A stretch of DNA of 21,392 nt, from the NCBI RefSeq assembly GCF_049720995.1, contig NZ_JBNASF010000026.1:1-21392 (forward strand), given 5' to 3'. This DNA comes from Methanothermobacter sp049720995 (lineage in GTDB: Archaea > Methanobacteriota > Methanobacteria > Methanobacteriales > Methanothermobacteraceae). The notes under the pieces were generated by a model. The model did no database searches and had not been told where the DNA came from. It saw only the letters and a list, made by a program, of their open reading frames with translations. The position numbers were made by a program, and so were the translations under genes. This document shows, piece after piece, positions 15,191-21,392 of the stretch (within the stretch, counting starts at the first letter, position 1; the number at the start of each line of letters is the position of its first letter).

Positions 15191-15631
15191 ATGGATGTGA
15201 TTAGGAAATGGGTCATTTCTGGTGTTCTGCTGGGGCTGATGGTGGTGCTTCTGATCTACTCAACCCAGCCGCATAACACCCCACAGAAAAATGAGGCCCA
15301 GAACAGGGAGTTCCGGTGGTATAAAAGTCCTCAGGAAGCCATAGATGAGGCTTCAAAGCAGAATAAGAGGGTAATTCTTATATTCTCTGCATCATGGTGT
15401 CCATCCTGCAGTAAACTTGAAGAGGAAACCCTGCAGAACCAGGATGTTCTAGGAAAAATTTCAGAGAACTACATTGCAGCAAAGATTGATGTGGACTCCG
15501 ATCCATCGGCTGCATCAAGTTATGGAGTCTATGTTGTTCCAACCACAATCATACTGGATTCCTCAGGAGGCGAGATAGGAAGAAGGGAGGGATACATGTC
15601 CCCTGAGGAGTTCATCTCATATCTGGGGTAA
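15191..15631 (+). CDS. Membrane-anchored thioredoxin-like protein (CPSC)
   Basis: This 146-aa protein has an N-terminal transmembrane anchor (about 7-23), a polar linker to about residue 42, and a thioredoxin fold with active site W-C70-P-S-C73 and cis-proline P117 in VYVVPTTII. The anchor predicts that the redox domain faces outside the cytoplasm. The next gene, four bases after the stop, encodes a CcdA-like electron transporter, so this protein is its likely thiol partner, acting on exported or membrane disulfides. I recall its Delta H homologue MTH1745 described as a PDI-like protein. GGTGGTAGG precedes the ATG. An inverted repeat, ATGTAA/TTACAT (15150-15168), lies in the 75-bp gap before it. 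Confidence 0.87.
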   Translation: MDVIRKWVISGVLLGLMVVLLIYSTQPHNTPQKNEAQNREFRWYKSPQEAIDEASKQNKRVILIFSASWCPSCSKLEEETLQNQDVLGKISENYIAAKIDVDSDPSAASSYGVYVVPTTIILDSSGGEIGRREGYMSPEEFISYLG

Positions 15632-15635
15632 GGTC

Positions 15636-16217
15636 ATGCATGAATATATCCTATCATTTGCTGCAGGGATATTTTCAGCCCTATCCCCATGCATAATCCC
15701 TGTAGTACCAGTACTGTTCTCTGAGGCAGTTATGGGGGATAAAAAACAGATTTCACTTTTTTCAGCCGGTTTTGCCACAGTATTTCTCTCTGTGATACTG
15801 TTAACAGCCGTATTCACAGCAGCCGTAAACCATTACCTCCTCTATCTGCGCATACCCGCATCCATTGTGATAATACTCATGGGCGTCTGGCTTCTATCTG
15901 AGAAACCCCTCTTTTCATTCAGGGTTCCATCCACCGAAAATCACCTTCTTCTTGGTTTCCTCACAGCCCTTGCCTGGTCACCATGCTACAGCCCATACCT
16001 GGTAACGGTTATAGCATACTCTGCCCTGGAAACAGGAAGGTTTATTCTTAACATGCTTCTATACACTGCAGGTTTATCAGCAGTACTTATCGCCTTGGTT
16101 TTAATGGCAGAGCAGCCATTTAAAAGATTCATGGAAAGGACAGGGGATCTGAGAAAATTTGGAGGTTCAATGATAATAGCTGCAGGCATCTACATGCTTT
16201 ACCAGCTGATTGGATAA
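15636..16217 (+). CDS. ccdA: CcdA/DsbD-type transmembrane thiol electron transporter
   Basis: This 193-aa protein has about six predicted membrane helices. It moves reducing equivalents from cytoplasmic thioredoxin across the membrane. The two signature cysteines are present: C19 in SALSPCIIPVVP and C117 in LAWSPCYSPYL, matching the paired cysteines of the CcdA core. It is a minimal form without extra domains. It starts four bases after the thioredoxin-like gene, so the two form a redox unit comparable to CcdA with its extracytoplasmic thioredoxin. The substrate could be cytochrome-independent here, since Methanothermobacter lacks cytochromes. Confidence 0.87.
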   Translation: MHEYILSFAAGIFSALSPCIIPVVPVLFSEAVMGDKKQISLFSAGFATVFLSVILLTAVFTAAVNHYLLYLRIPASIVIILMGVWLLSEKPLFSFRVPSTENHLLLGFLTALAWSPCYSPYLVTVIAYSALETGRFILNMLLYTAGLSAVLIALVLMAEQPFKRFMERTGDLRKFGGSMIIAAGIYMLYQLIG

Positions 16218-16257
16218 AAAATGCGCAGTTACAGTATAGGAATCTCAGGTGATAATC

Positions 16258-17106
16258 ATGAGGGTAGGATTCATAGGTTTCGGAGAGGTGGCGTATACCC
16301 TCGCCTCTAGGCTCAGGGAGGAGGGTGTTGATGTTGTAACCTCCCTTGAGGGCAGGAGCACAAGGACTGTGAAACTTGCAGGGGAAGCGGGTGTGGGTGA
16401 TGTACCCCCGGAAGAGGTCTATTCTGCAGATATTGTCATATCGGCTGTCACCCCTGCGGTGGCCGTTGAGGCGGCAAAGGAGGCAGGAGAACATGTAAGG
16501 GGGGTTTTCGTTGATATGAACAACATCGCACCCGGGACGGTAAGGAAAGCCAGCTCATTCATAAAAAATGGCAGATTCGCTGACGCCGCCATAATGGGGA
16601 GTGTCCGGAGGAAGGGAGCAGGCGTGCTTATAATAGCTGCGGGTGAAGGCGCGGAGGATTTCATGAAACTTAACAGGTATGGATTGAACATTGAAGTCCG
16701 TGGCCAGAGGCCCGGTGATGCGTCGGCAATCAAGATGCTGAGGAGCAGCTACACGAAGGGTGTTTCAGCGCTTATCTGGGAGACACTCCTTTCAGCACAC
16801 ATAATGGGCCTTGAAGAGGATGTCATTGAGGTGCTTGAGTACACTGAGGGTGCTGATTTCAGGCAATCCATGATTTCGAGGTTGAGGAGTTCCATAATCC
16901 ATGCAGGAAGGAGATATGAGGAGATGAAGGAGGTTCAGAGCATGCTCGAGGAGGTTATTGAACCTGCGATGCCATCATGTACCATGAGGGTATTTGAAAG
17001 GCTCAATGAAATTGATGTCCCATCTGATGCTGATTACAGGAACCTCCTTAGACTGGCGGCAGGGAAATATCAGCCACCACGTGACGATGCAGATATAAAC
17101 AGGTAG
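16258..17106 (+). CDS. NAD(P)-binding dehydrogenase-like protein (6-phosphogluconate dehydrogenase superfamily, DUF1932)
   Basis: This 282-aa protein has an N-terminal Rossmann domain with GFGEVA (7-12), an R-S-T segment after beta2 that would suit NADP, and D-M-N-N-I-A-P-G-T where beta-hydroxyacid dehydrogenases have the conserved substrate loop. The second domain is helical with IKMLRSSYTKGVSALIWETL, fitting the DUF1932 C-terminal domain; the K-x-x-x-S-x-x-K-G region takes the place of the catalytic lysine motif. The substrate is unknown. A GTG at 16249 is in frame, but the ATG at 16258 has AGGTGAT (16247-16253) properly spaced. No neighbour suggests a pathway. Confidence 0.82.
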   Translation: MRVGFIGFGEVAYTLASRLREEGVDVVTSLEGRSTRTVKLAGEAGVGDVPPEEVYSADIVISAVTPAVAVEAAKEAGEHVRGVFVDMNNIAPGTVRKASSFIKNGRFADAAIMGSVRRKGAGVLIIAAGEGAEDFMKLNRYGLNIEVRGQRPGDASAIKMLRSSYTKGVSALIWETLLSAHIMGLEEDVIEVLEYTEGADFRQSMISRLRSSIIHAGRRYEEMKEVQSMLEEVIEPAMPSCTMRVFERLNEIDVPSDADYRNLLRLAAGKYQPPRDDADINR

Positions 17107-17132
17107 AAATATAATATCCAAATGGTGGGGAA

Positions 17133-17351
17133 ATGAACTCAGACCTTGAAAGCGAATGTGCCGCAAACCTCATGGAACTTGTCGGGAAAAGGGTTGTTGA
17201 TGTGGAATTCAGTACCTATGATGATAAATGCTGGAGAATCTACATAACCACGGATTCAGGGATAATAGTGATGACATTCTGCAGGGACTGGAAATGCCCT
17301 GTTGTTGAGAGGAGAGATAAAGTTAAAGATATCCCAGGATTGGAAGGTTAA
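17133..17351 (+). CDS. Small uncharacterised protein
   Basis: This is a 72-aa soluble protein with no recognised domain. It is predicted alpha then beta: an N-terminal helix (S-D-L-E-S-E-C-A-A-N-L-M-E-L-V), V-V-D-V-E-F, W-R-I-Y-I-T-T-D-S-G-I-I-V-M-T-F, and C-R-D-W-K-C near the C-terminus. The ATG has GGTGGGGAA just upstream, which supports it as a real gene. Its last two codons and stop (GAA GGT TAA) are part of the first copy of the 53-bp repeat, so the C-terminus may have been set by that duplication. Confidence 0.65.
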   Translation: MNSDLESECAANLMELVGKRVVDVEFSTYDDKCWRIYITTDSGIIVMTFCRDWKCPVVERRDKVKDIPGLEG

Positions 17352-17464
17352 TTGATTTTCACAGCGATTACGCACTGAATCGATATGTATCTGTGGAAGG
17401 TTAATTGATTTTCACAGCGATTACGCACTGAATCGATATCCGTGAAGGTTAATTGATTTTCACA
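17341..17464. repeat. 53-bp tandem repeat at a convergent gene junction
   Basis: A 46-bp stretch at 17341-17386 recurs identically at 17394-17439 (period 53), and its first part (21 bp, 17343-17363) appears a third time at 17444-17464, 48 bp further on. Copy one supplies the stop codon of the rightward small gene, and copy three supplies the last codons and stop of the leftward nucleotidyltransferase. Each full unit contains CGATT...AATCG arms. The extra DNA looks like a recent duplication. Confidence 0.9.
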
Positions 17465-18732
17465 AGGGCTCTGAATCCCTTCTTCCTTTTTCTTATCGTC
17501 GCATGGAACGGTATTATATGTGAGTCTATTACGAGTCTAAGATAGGTTGCCATCTGGGCTGAAAGGTGAAGTGGACTTTTTATCTTGATACCGTTCCTTA
17601 TCTGGCAGGATAGAATATCGTTCTGGTCAACGTAGATGTGGGCATCCATTCCGTCCCTTATGCTCCTGACCTCATGCTTTCTCAGACTCAGCCCTGCCTC
17701 AAAGGATGAGGGGGCATTCACTTCAGGCCTGCCCCTGAGGAACATTTCATTTGCCCTTACTGAACTCATACCCTCAATGACCTTCTCTGAGACAAACCAG
17801 GCCCTATCAATCAGTTTACCCACCCGCTGATCCGGTGGAATCCACCCCTTCCTGGTGTAGTGTTCAATGAGGTCCCTTACCTCCTCCCTCCTTACATTCA
17901 TCTCTATTGAACTCATGGCAAGTCTCGTCAACACGGGACCATAGCCGGCCTTTCGGAAGGCGGCCCATATCTGGCCTTCCCTGTAATATTTCCTGTTTCT
18001 CACGATGGAGTTGATGGCGTCTGCATTGAGGTAGGCTATTTTCATCAGTTCCCCTCGGGACAGGTTATTCATTCTTTCCATTATGGCAGCAAGGTTTCTC
18101 CTGCCGGGTACATTGCCCTTTTCTATTTCCCTTTCAAGAATTCTAATGGTTGATTCTGGCAGAACCCTCTGGACACTGGGGGTTATCTCCATATTGTTAT
18201 CAATTATTTCCTGCCGTATCTCCCTTCCGGAAATTTTTGAGCCATCAACGGTAAGTTCCGGGATTATATGGAACTTCATTTTCCGTCTGTACTTGCTGTA
18301 GAGGAATTCATTAACCGCAAACCACCGTATTACGTTCCTGTTTGGGAGTTCACGGGGTATACCACTGAACACACCCCTTGATGCAAATTCCCTCGCCTTT
18401 TTGATTATGAGGTCAGGTGAGACATTTGCAGCATCAACATAGTCAACCACACCATCCTCTATCATCATGGCTATCCTTATTGGTACCGTATATGCAAGGG
18501 TCAGGCGGTAGTGGAGTCCCTCAATAGGAACAACTCTGTCAGCCCCTGCTTCAAGGGCCATTTCCTTCCTTGCTTCGTAGGGAACAAAAAATGGGGCGTG
18601 GTTTGCACTGAAATCCCTGTTCAGGTAAATTACAACCTCATCACCGGTTTCATCCGCTATTTCCCGGCCCTTATCTATGAGTCGCACATGGCCTAGGTGC
18701 ACGGGATCAAAATCAGCGCTTATGCCAATCAT
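17449..18732 (-). CDS. HxGH-superfamily nucleotidyltransferase resembling TmcAL, with an unassigned C-terminal half
   Basis: This 427-aa protein has an N-terminal nucleotidyltransferase domain (about 1-185) with G-I-S-A-D-F-D-P-V-H-L-G-H (HLGH 12-15), a long loop N-R-D-F-S-A-N-H-A-P-F-F-V-P-Y-E-A-R-K-E-M-A-L-E-A-G-A-D, and KISGREIR (166-173). The first and last replace the H-x-G-H and ISxTxxR motifs; the loop order resembles TmcAL, the tRNA(Met) C34 acetate ligase. Residues about 190-427 are helical and basic and I cannot assign them; a tRNA-binding role is possible. It follows RaSEA by 20 bases, another tRNA-modification gene. The stop lies in the third copy of the 53-bp repeat. Another adenylyl/cytidylyltransferase activity cannot be excluded. 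Confidence 0.7.
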   Translation of the reverse strand: MIGISADFDPVHLGHVRLIDKGREIADETGDEVVIYLNRDFSANHAPFFVPYEARKEMALEAGADRVVPIEGLHYRLTLAYTVPIRIAMMIEDGVVDYVDAANVSPDLIIKKAREFASRGVFSGIPRELPNRNVIRWFAVNEFLYSKYRRKMKFHIIPELTVDGSKISGREIRQEIIDNNMEITPSVQRVLPESTIRILEREIEKGNVPGRRNLAAIMERMNNLSRGELMKIAYLNADAINSIVRNRKYYREGQIWAAFRKAGYGPVLTRLAMSSIEMNVRREEVRDLIEHYTRKGWIPPDQRVGKLIDRAWFVSEKVIEGMSSVRANEMFLRGRPEVNAPSSFEAGLSLRKHEVRSIRDGMDAHIYVDQNDILSCQIRNGIKIKSPLHLSAQMATYLRLVIDSHIIPFHATIRKRKKGFRALVKIN

Positions 18733-18752
18733 TGCTCATCAGTCCATGATTT

Positions 18753-19820
18753 TTAGCTGTATTCACTGTATTTTATATCTGTGGATGCTGTGGTCTCTGA
18801 AAACTTCAACTCAGCCAGCCAGCGTGATCTGCATTCGCATTCATAGGGGGGTACCAGAGTCTGATCCAGGTTTGCTCTTATTATGAACTTCTTAAGGTCC
18901 CTGTTGCATTTTTTGCAGTTGTAGGGCCCTCTGGATGTCCCGAAACCGGATGTATCCATTATGGCAGGTACTGAAACCTTTTCTCTTGTCCTGTTGATTA
19001 TTTCAATGAGACTCCATATCCATGGGGGTCTGTAGGAGCCATTTCTCCAGAGATCCTCCATAAGGGTCCCCCTGTGCACTGTTGATGGGCAGAAAGATAG
19101 GCGGTCAACACCGACCTTTTCAGCATAAATGGCGGTGGAAACGGCTTCCTCCACAGCCCTTTTTTCTGAGACCAGAATCGGTTTTACGAGGATGTATGCC
19201 TTTGATCTGACGTTAAAATCTCTTTTAAGGTCACTGATGGTGTTAACTGCCATTTCAAAGTCACTGTTACTGAAACCCTTGTTTATCTTAATCATCCTTG
19301 TCTTTTCATTGCAGGTTTCAAGGCCAATGCTTATCTCAACTATCTTATCACCTGCAAGTTCACAGCATCTTCGAACAGCTTCCTGGTTTATGTACTCGGG
19401 TCTGGATTCGAATATTATTTCCTCAACATTTTCCATGGCACCGAGACGGCTGATTATGTGTTCCATTGCCTCCAGGGGGAACTCTTCAGGATTCAGGAAA
19501 CTTCCTGAGGTGAATATCTTAACGGCTGTTTTTTCCTCAAATTCGTAACTGGATATGATGTTATCGAATATTTCGATGATCTCACTTGCCTCCACAGGTT
19601 CCAGAAATGAGTCAGAGATGTAGCTGCACATTGTACAGCCACCGGTTTCTGATAGGGCCCATGAGCAGCCAATGGTGGGAAGTATCATAAAAAGGGCCCT
19701 TCCCTTCCCTGAGTATAATAGATCTTCCTGGATCCAGCTTGCTGAGAGTTCATCTGGACTTTTAGGTTTTATTTTTTTCAGGGCCTTTTTTCTTGTCCTG
19801 GATGCTAATTTACTGATCAT
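18753..19820 (-). CDS. raSEA: Archaeosine biosynthesis radical SAM protein RaSEA
   Basis: This 355-aa radical SAM enzyme has the N-terminal motif RALFMILPTIGCSWALS followed by GGCTMCSY: C52, C62 and C65 should bind the [4Fe-4S] cluster in the unusual long-spaced form of this family rather than C-x3-C-x2-C. Further family segments are KIFTSGSFLNPEE, E-S-R-P-E-Y, ISIGLETCN and C-P-S-T-V-H-R-G-T. Near the end C302-x2-C305...C328-x-C330 looks like a metal-binding site. RaSEA works with ArcS to convert preQ0-derived lysine adducts to archaeosine at tRNA position 15. ArcS is not in this window. The ATG at 19820 has AGGATT upstream. It heads a two-gene leftward unit with the TmcAL-like gene. Confidence 0.9.
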   Translation of the reverse strand: MISKLASRTRKKALKKIKPKSPDELSASWIQEDLLYSGKGRALFMILPTIGCSWALSETGGCTMCSYISDSFLEPVEASEIIEIFDNIISSYEFEEKTAVKIFTSGSFLNPEEFPLEAMEHIISRLGAMENVEEIIFESRPEYINQEAVRRCCELAGDKIVEISIGLETCNEKTRMIKINKGFSNSDFEMAVNTISDLKRDFNVRSKAYILVKPILVSEKRAVEEAVSTAIYAEKVGVDRLSFCPSTVHRGTLMEDLWRNGSYRPPWIWSLIEIINRTREKVSVPAIMDTSGFGTSRGPYNCKKCNRDLKKFIIRANLDQTLVPPYECECRSRWLAELKFSETTASTDIKYSEYS

Positions 19821-19828
19821 TTTAATCC

Positions 19829-19897
19829 TGAAATAGTGGTTTATGTGTGGTTTTGCTGACTGTTTATCTTAAATTAGTGACTGAATAGTGGTTATAT
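19829..19897. repeat. Direct repeat upstream of RaSEA
   Basis: TGAAATAGTGGTTTAT (19829-19844) and TGAATAGTGGTTATAT (19882-19897) are two near-identical words starting 53 bp apart in the promoter region of the leftward RaSEA gene. They could be operators; the AT-rich context makes chance similarity possible. No clear single TATA box could be picked for RaSEA. Confidence 0.3.
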
Positions 19898-19970
19898 TGA
19901 TGGATTGGCAGACTTTTTATTTAAATTTAATTCAGATCAGTAAAAATAGCATGGAATTAAGGCAGAGAAT

Positions 19971-19994
19971 AATTTAAAATTAGTAAAATAAAAG
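19971..19994 (-). terminator. T-rich terminator downstream of mer
   Basis: Read leftward after the mer stop codon, the minus strand has CCTTTTATTTTACTAATTTT, successive T-tracts of the kind archaeal RNA polymerase uses for termination. No strong hairpin precedes it. Confidence 0.5.
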
Positions 19995-20004
19995 GTTTCT
20001 GGGA

Positions 20005-20970
20005 TTAGAAGCTTGCTATAACTTCTCCCAGGAGTTTTATTGATTTTTCTTTGTCTGGACCTATTGGTGATCCTGCAACGTACTGGGTTACGCCCATTTC
20101 ACCGAGGGCTTCAATTTTTGGTATGAATTCGTCAGGTGTACCTACAACTGAGAATGCTTCCATGAGTGCGTCGTCAACTGCACCTATTGCTCCACCAAAG
20201 TCTCCTTTACCGAGTAGTTCACCGAATTTTTTACCTGTGTCTGCTGGCAGGCCGTGTCTTTCAAATACTGGTGGTGGTGATCCTGCTGCAATGAATGCAA
20301 CAACTATTTTTGCTGCGTTGGCAGCTGCAGCTGCATCTTCATCGATTGAGCAGCATGTGTATGCTGCAACGTCAATATCTGCGAGGCTTTTACCTGCGGC
20401 TTCAGCACCTTCCTTTATGAGTGGCACTGCTGCTTCGAAGTCTTTGGGGTTTGATGCGTTTATGAGTGCACCGTCAGATATTTCACCTGCTGTTTTAAGC
20501 ATCATTGGGCCCTGAGCACCCATGTATATGGGTATCTTTTCCTGCACGGCCTTCACACCCATTAACTGGGCACCGCTTTCTGTTTTTTCACCGGCGAGGA
20601 GGGTTCTCATCATTGCAATTGCATCTCTTATTGTTGAGACGGGTTTAACCCATTCGATTCCAAGGGCATCGAAGGTAGCTTTGTCACCGGGGCCAATACC
20701 GAGGGTTGCTCTTCCGTTTGAGAGCTCGTCAAGTGTAGCTATGGCTGAGGCTGTTATTGCAGGGCTTCTCACGTAGGGGTTTGTTACACCTGGGCCGAGT
20801 TTTATTGTTTCTGTTCCCTCTGCAATCAGGGCAAGGGTCTCGTATACATTCTTGTTGTTGTAGTGGTCTGTGATCCAGGCGTATTCGAAGCCCACGTCTT
20901 CAGCCAGTTTCACCAGCTTCACTATCTTTTCTATTGGCTCATTTGGAACAAATTCGATACCAAACTTCAT
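20005..20970 (-). CDS. mer: F420-dependent 5,10-methylenetetrahydromethanopterin reductase
   Basis: This 321-aa cytoplasmic enzyme reduces methylene-H4MPT to methyl-H4MPT with F420H2 in methanogenesis from CO2. The sequence is a luciferase-like TIM barrel: MKFGIEFVPNEP at the N-terminus, WITDHYNNKNVYETL, LGPGVTNPYVRSPA, G-R-A-T-L-G-I-G-P-G-D and IPIYMGAQGP, all characteristic of Mer. The length equals that of known Mer proteins (about 320). GGTGAT precedes the ATG and a TATA-like TTTTTATA lies about 35 bases upstream. It is monocistronic, with its own promoter and a T-rich terminator, as expected for a strongly expressed methanogenesis gene. Confidence 0.97.
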   Translation of the reverse strand: MKFGIEFVPNEPIEKIVKLVKLAEDVGFEYAWITDHYNNKNVYETLALIAEGTETIKLGPGVTNPYVRSPAITASAIATLDELSNGRATLGIGPGDKATFDALGIEWVKPVSTIRDAIAMMRTLLAGEKTESGAQLMGVKAVQEKIPIYMGAQGPMMLKTAGEISDGALINASNPKDFEAAVPLIKEGAEAAGKSLADIDVAAYTCCSIDEDAAAAANAAKIVVAFIAAGSPPPVFERHGLPADTGKKFGELLGKGDFGGAIGAVDDALMEAFSVVGTPDEFIPKIEALGEMGVTQYVAGSPIGPDKEKSIKLLGEVIASF

Positions 20971-20981
20971 AATTTATCACC

Positions 20982-21045
20982 ATTTAAAACTTTATCCGTC
21001 CTATAAAAATAATTTGTTATTTAATGATAATCGAAAGTTTTAAAT
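20982..21045 (-). promoter_or_regulatory. mer promoter with flanking 12-bp inverted repeat
   Basis: The minus strand carries TTTTTATA (21010-21003) as the TATA candidate, predicting a start near 20982 and a very short leader before GGTGAT (20981-20976). ATTTAAAACTTT (20982-20993) and AAAGTTTTAAAT (21034-21045) form a perfect 12-bp inverted repeat around this box. The repeat could be an operator or simply AT-rich promoter DNA. Confidence 0.45.
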
Positions 21046-21220
21046 AAGGATGCTGTGCTACAATGGGAATCTTTCAATCTGAATATTTATTCAGGAAGTT
21101 TTTTCTGACCTTTAAATGCCGCAATATCTGTTTATGAGGCATTCTTTACAGTTCTCTTAATCAGACCCTGCCACCCCCATAATGGAATGCCGTGTCCATC
21201 AACAGCAGGTCACCGCAATC

Positions 21221-21230
21221 TTTATATAAT
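21221..21230 (+). promoter_or_regulatory. Strong rightward TATA box
   Basis: TTTATATAAT matches the methanogen TATA consensus well. It predicts transcription starting near 21250. A second box-like TATATTTTAA follows at 21239-21248. The transcribed product lies mostly beyond the window. Confidence 0.5.
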
Positions 21231-21269
21231 ACAATACGTATATTTTAATCCACCCGGTACATTGCATCA

Positions 21270-21288
21270 TCTGTCATGAAATGACAGA
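21270..21288 (+). promoter_or_regulatory. Hairpin or operator in the predicted leader
   Basis: TCTGTCATGAAATGACAGA is a perfect inverted repeat with 8-bp arms and a 3-base centre, placed about 20 bases after the predicted transcription start. A T-run (21302-21307) follows 13 bases later. It could be a repressor site or an attenuator stem. Confidence 0.4.
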
Positions 21289-21351
21289 CCCACCTTTGCA
21301 ATTTTTTCGATTTTGTTTGTGTTTGGTGGGGGGCTGTGTAGTGGGTGTGCC

Positions 21352-21392
21352 ATGGTTTGTCCAGTGGCGCGGGTTCATGAGCTTAACCGTGA
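21352..21392 (+). CDS. Possible start of a gene running off the right edge
   Basis: An ATG at 21352 opens a frame without a stop to the window end (M-V-C-P-V-A-R-V-H-E-L-N-R). The frame is also open upstream to a GTG at 21319. G-rich sequence (GTGGGTG) gives a fair ribosome binding site, and a good TATA box lies 120 bp upstream. Thirteen codons are too few to identify a product or to exclude chance. Confidence 0.25.
   Translation, partial: MVCPVARVHELNR

Larger units (their letters stand above)
20971..21392. other. 422-bp region right of mer, no complete gene
   Basis: It holds the leftward mer promoter (20976-21045), then AT-rich DNA without visible genes to about 21215, then a strong rightward TATA box, a short hairpin and a G-rich segment up to the window end. 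No complete protein gene, tRNA or other known RNA was recognised. Confidence 0.6.

Noticed and set aside
17341..17464. CRISPR array
   Set aside because: There are only two full units and one partial copy, the non-repeated part between units is just 7 bases, and the unit does not resemble a CRISPR repeat.

Overview
The window is methanogen chromosome, almost certainly Methanothermobacter (Methanobacteriales). The basis is an F420-dependent methylene-H4MPT reductase (mer), a six-gene anabolic pyruvate synthase operon (porCDABEF), an archaeosine radical-SAM enzyme, archaeal TATA boxes, GGTGAT-type ribosome binding sites and heavy use of AGG (Arg) and ATA (Ile) codons. The gene order matches what I recall of M. 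thermautotrophicus Delta H around MTH1726-MTH1752. The small ubiquitin-like protein differs clearly from the Delta H homologue as I remember it, so this may be a related strain or species. No mobile element, CRISPR array, tRNA or rRNA was seen.

Layout. (1) 1-292: the 5' end of a leftward citrate synthase-like gene, divergent from the phosphate operon, with three copies of a TTTAGTnnACTAAA-like palindrome between the two promoters. (2) 293-6328, rightward: phosphate uptake operon pstS-pstS'-pstC-pstA-pstB-phoU-(unknown)-phoU'. A hairpin can hide the start site of the second pstS. (3) 6329-6782: a 454-bp gap between convergent operons, with T-rich terminator sequence and a strongly structured, GC-rich candidate RNA. 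(4) 11406-6783, leftward: porC-porD-porA-porB-porE-porF-fumarase alpha. This operon makes pyruvate from acetyl-CoA and CO2 and feeds the reductive partial TCA cycle. (5) 11493-17351, rightward: a dihydropteroate synthase-related protein; a TtuA-type tRNA thiolase overlapping a ubiquitin-like sulfur carrier; a DUF89 phosphatase; a membrane thioredoxin and CcdA pair; a 6-phosphogluconate dehydrogenase-like protein; and a small unknown protein. (6) 17341-17464: a 53-bp tandem repeat at the junction of convergent genes. (7) 19820-17449, leftward: RaSEA followed by a TmcAL-like nucleotidyltransferase. (8) 20970-20005, leftward: mer. Beyond it are 422 bp to the window end with a strong TATA box, a hairpin and possibly the start of another gene.

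Together the region covers phosphate acquisition, entry of CO2 into pyruvate and C4 acids, one methanogenesis enzyme and several tRNA-modification genes (thiolation, archaeosine, perhaps C34 acetylation). Most genes belong to known families. The less explained items are the RNA and DNA structures (RBS-hiding hairpin, candidate ncRNA, operator trio, tandem repeat), the gene of unknown function between two unlike PhoU proteins, and the C-terminal half of the TmcAL-like protein.
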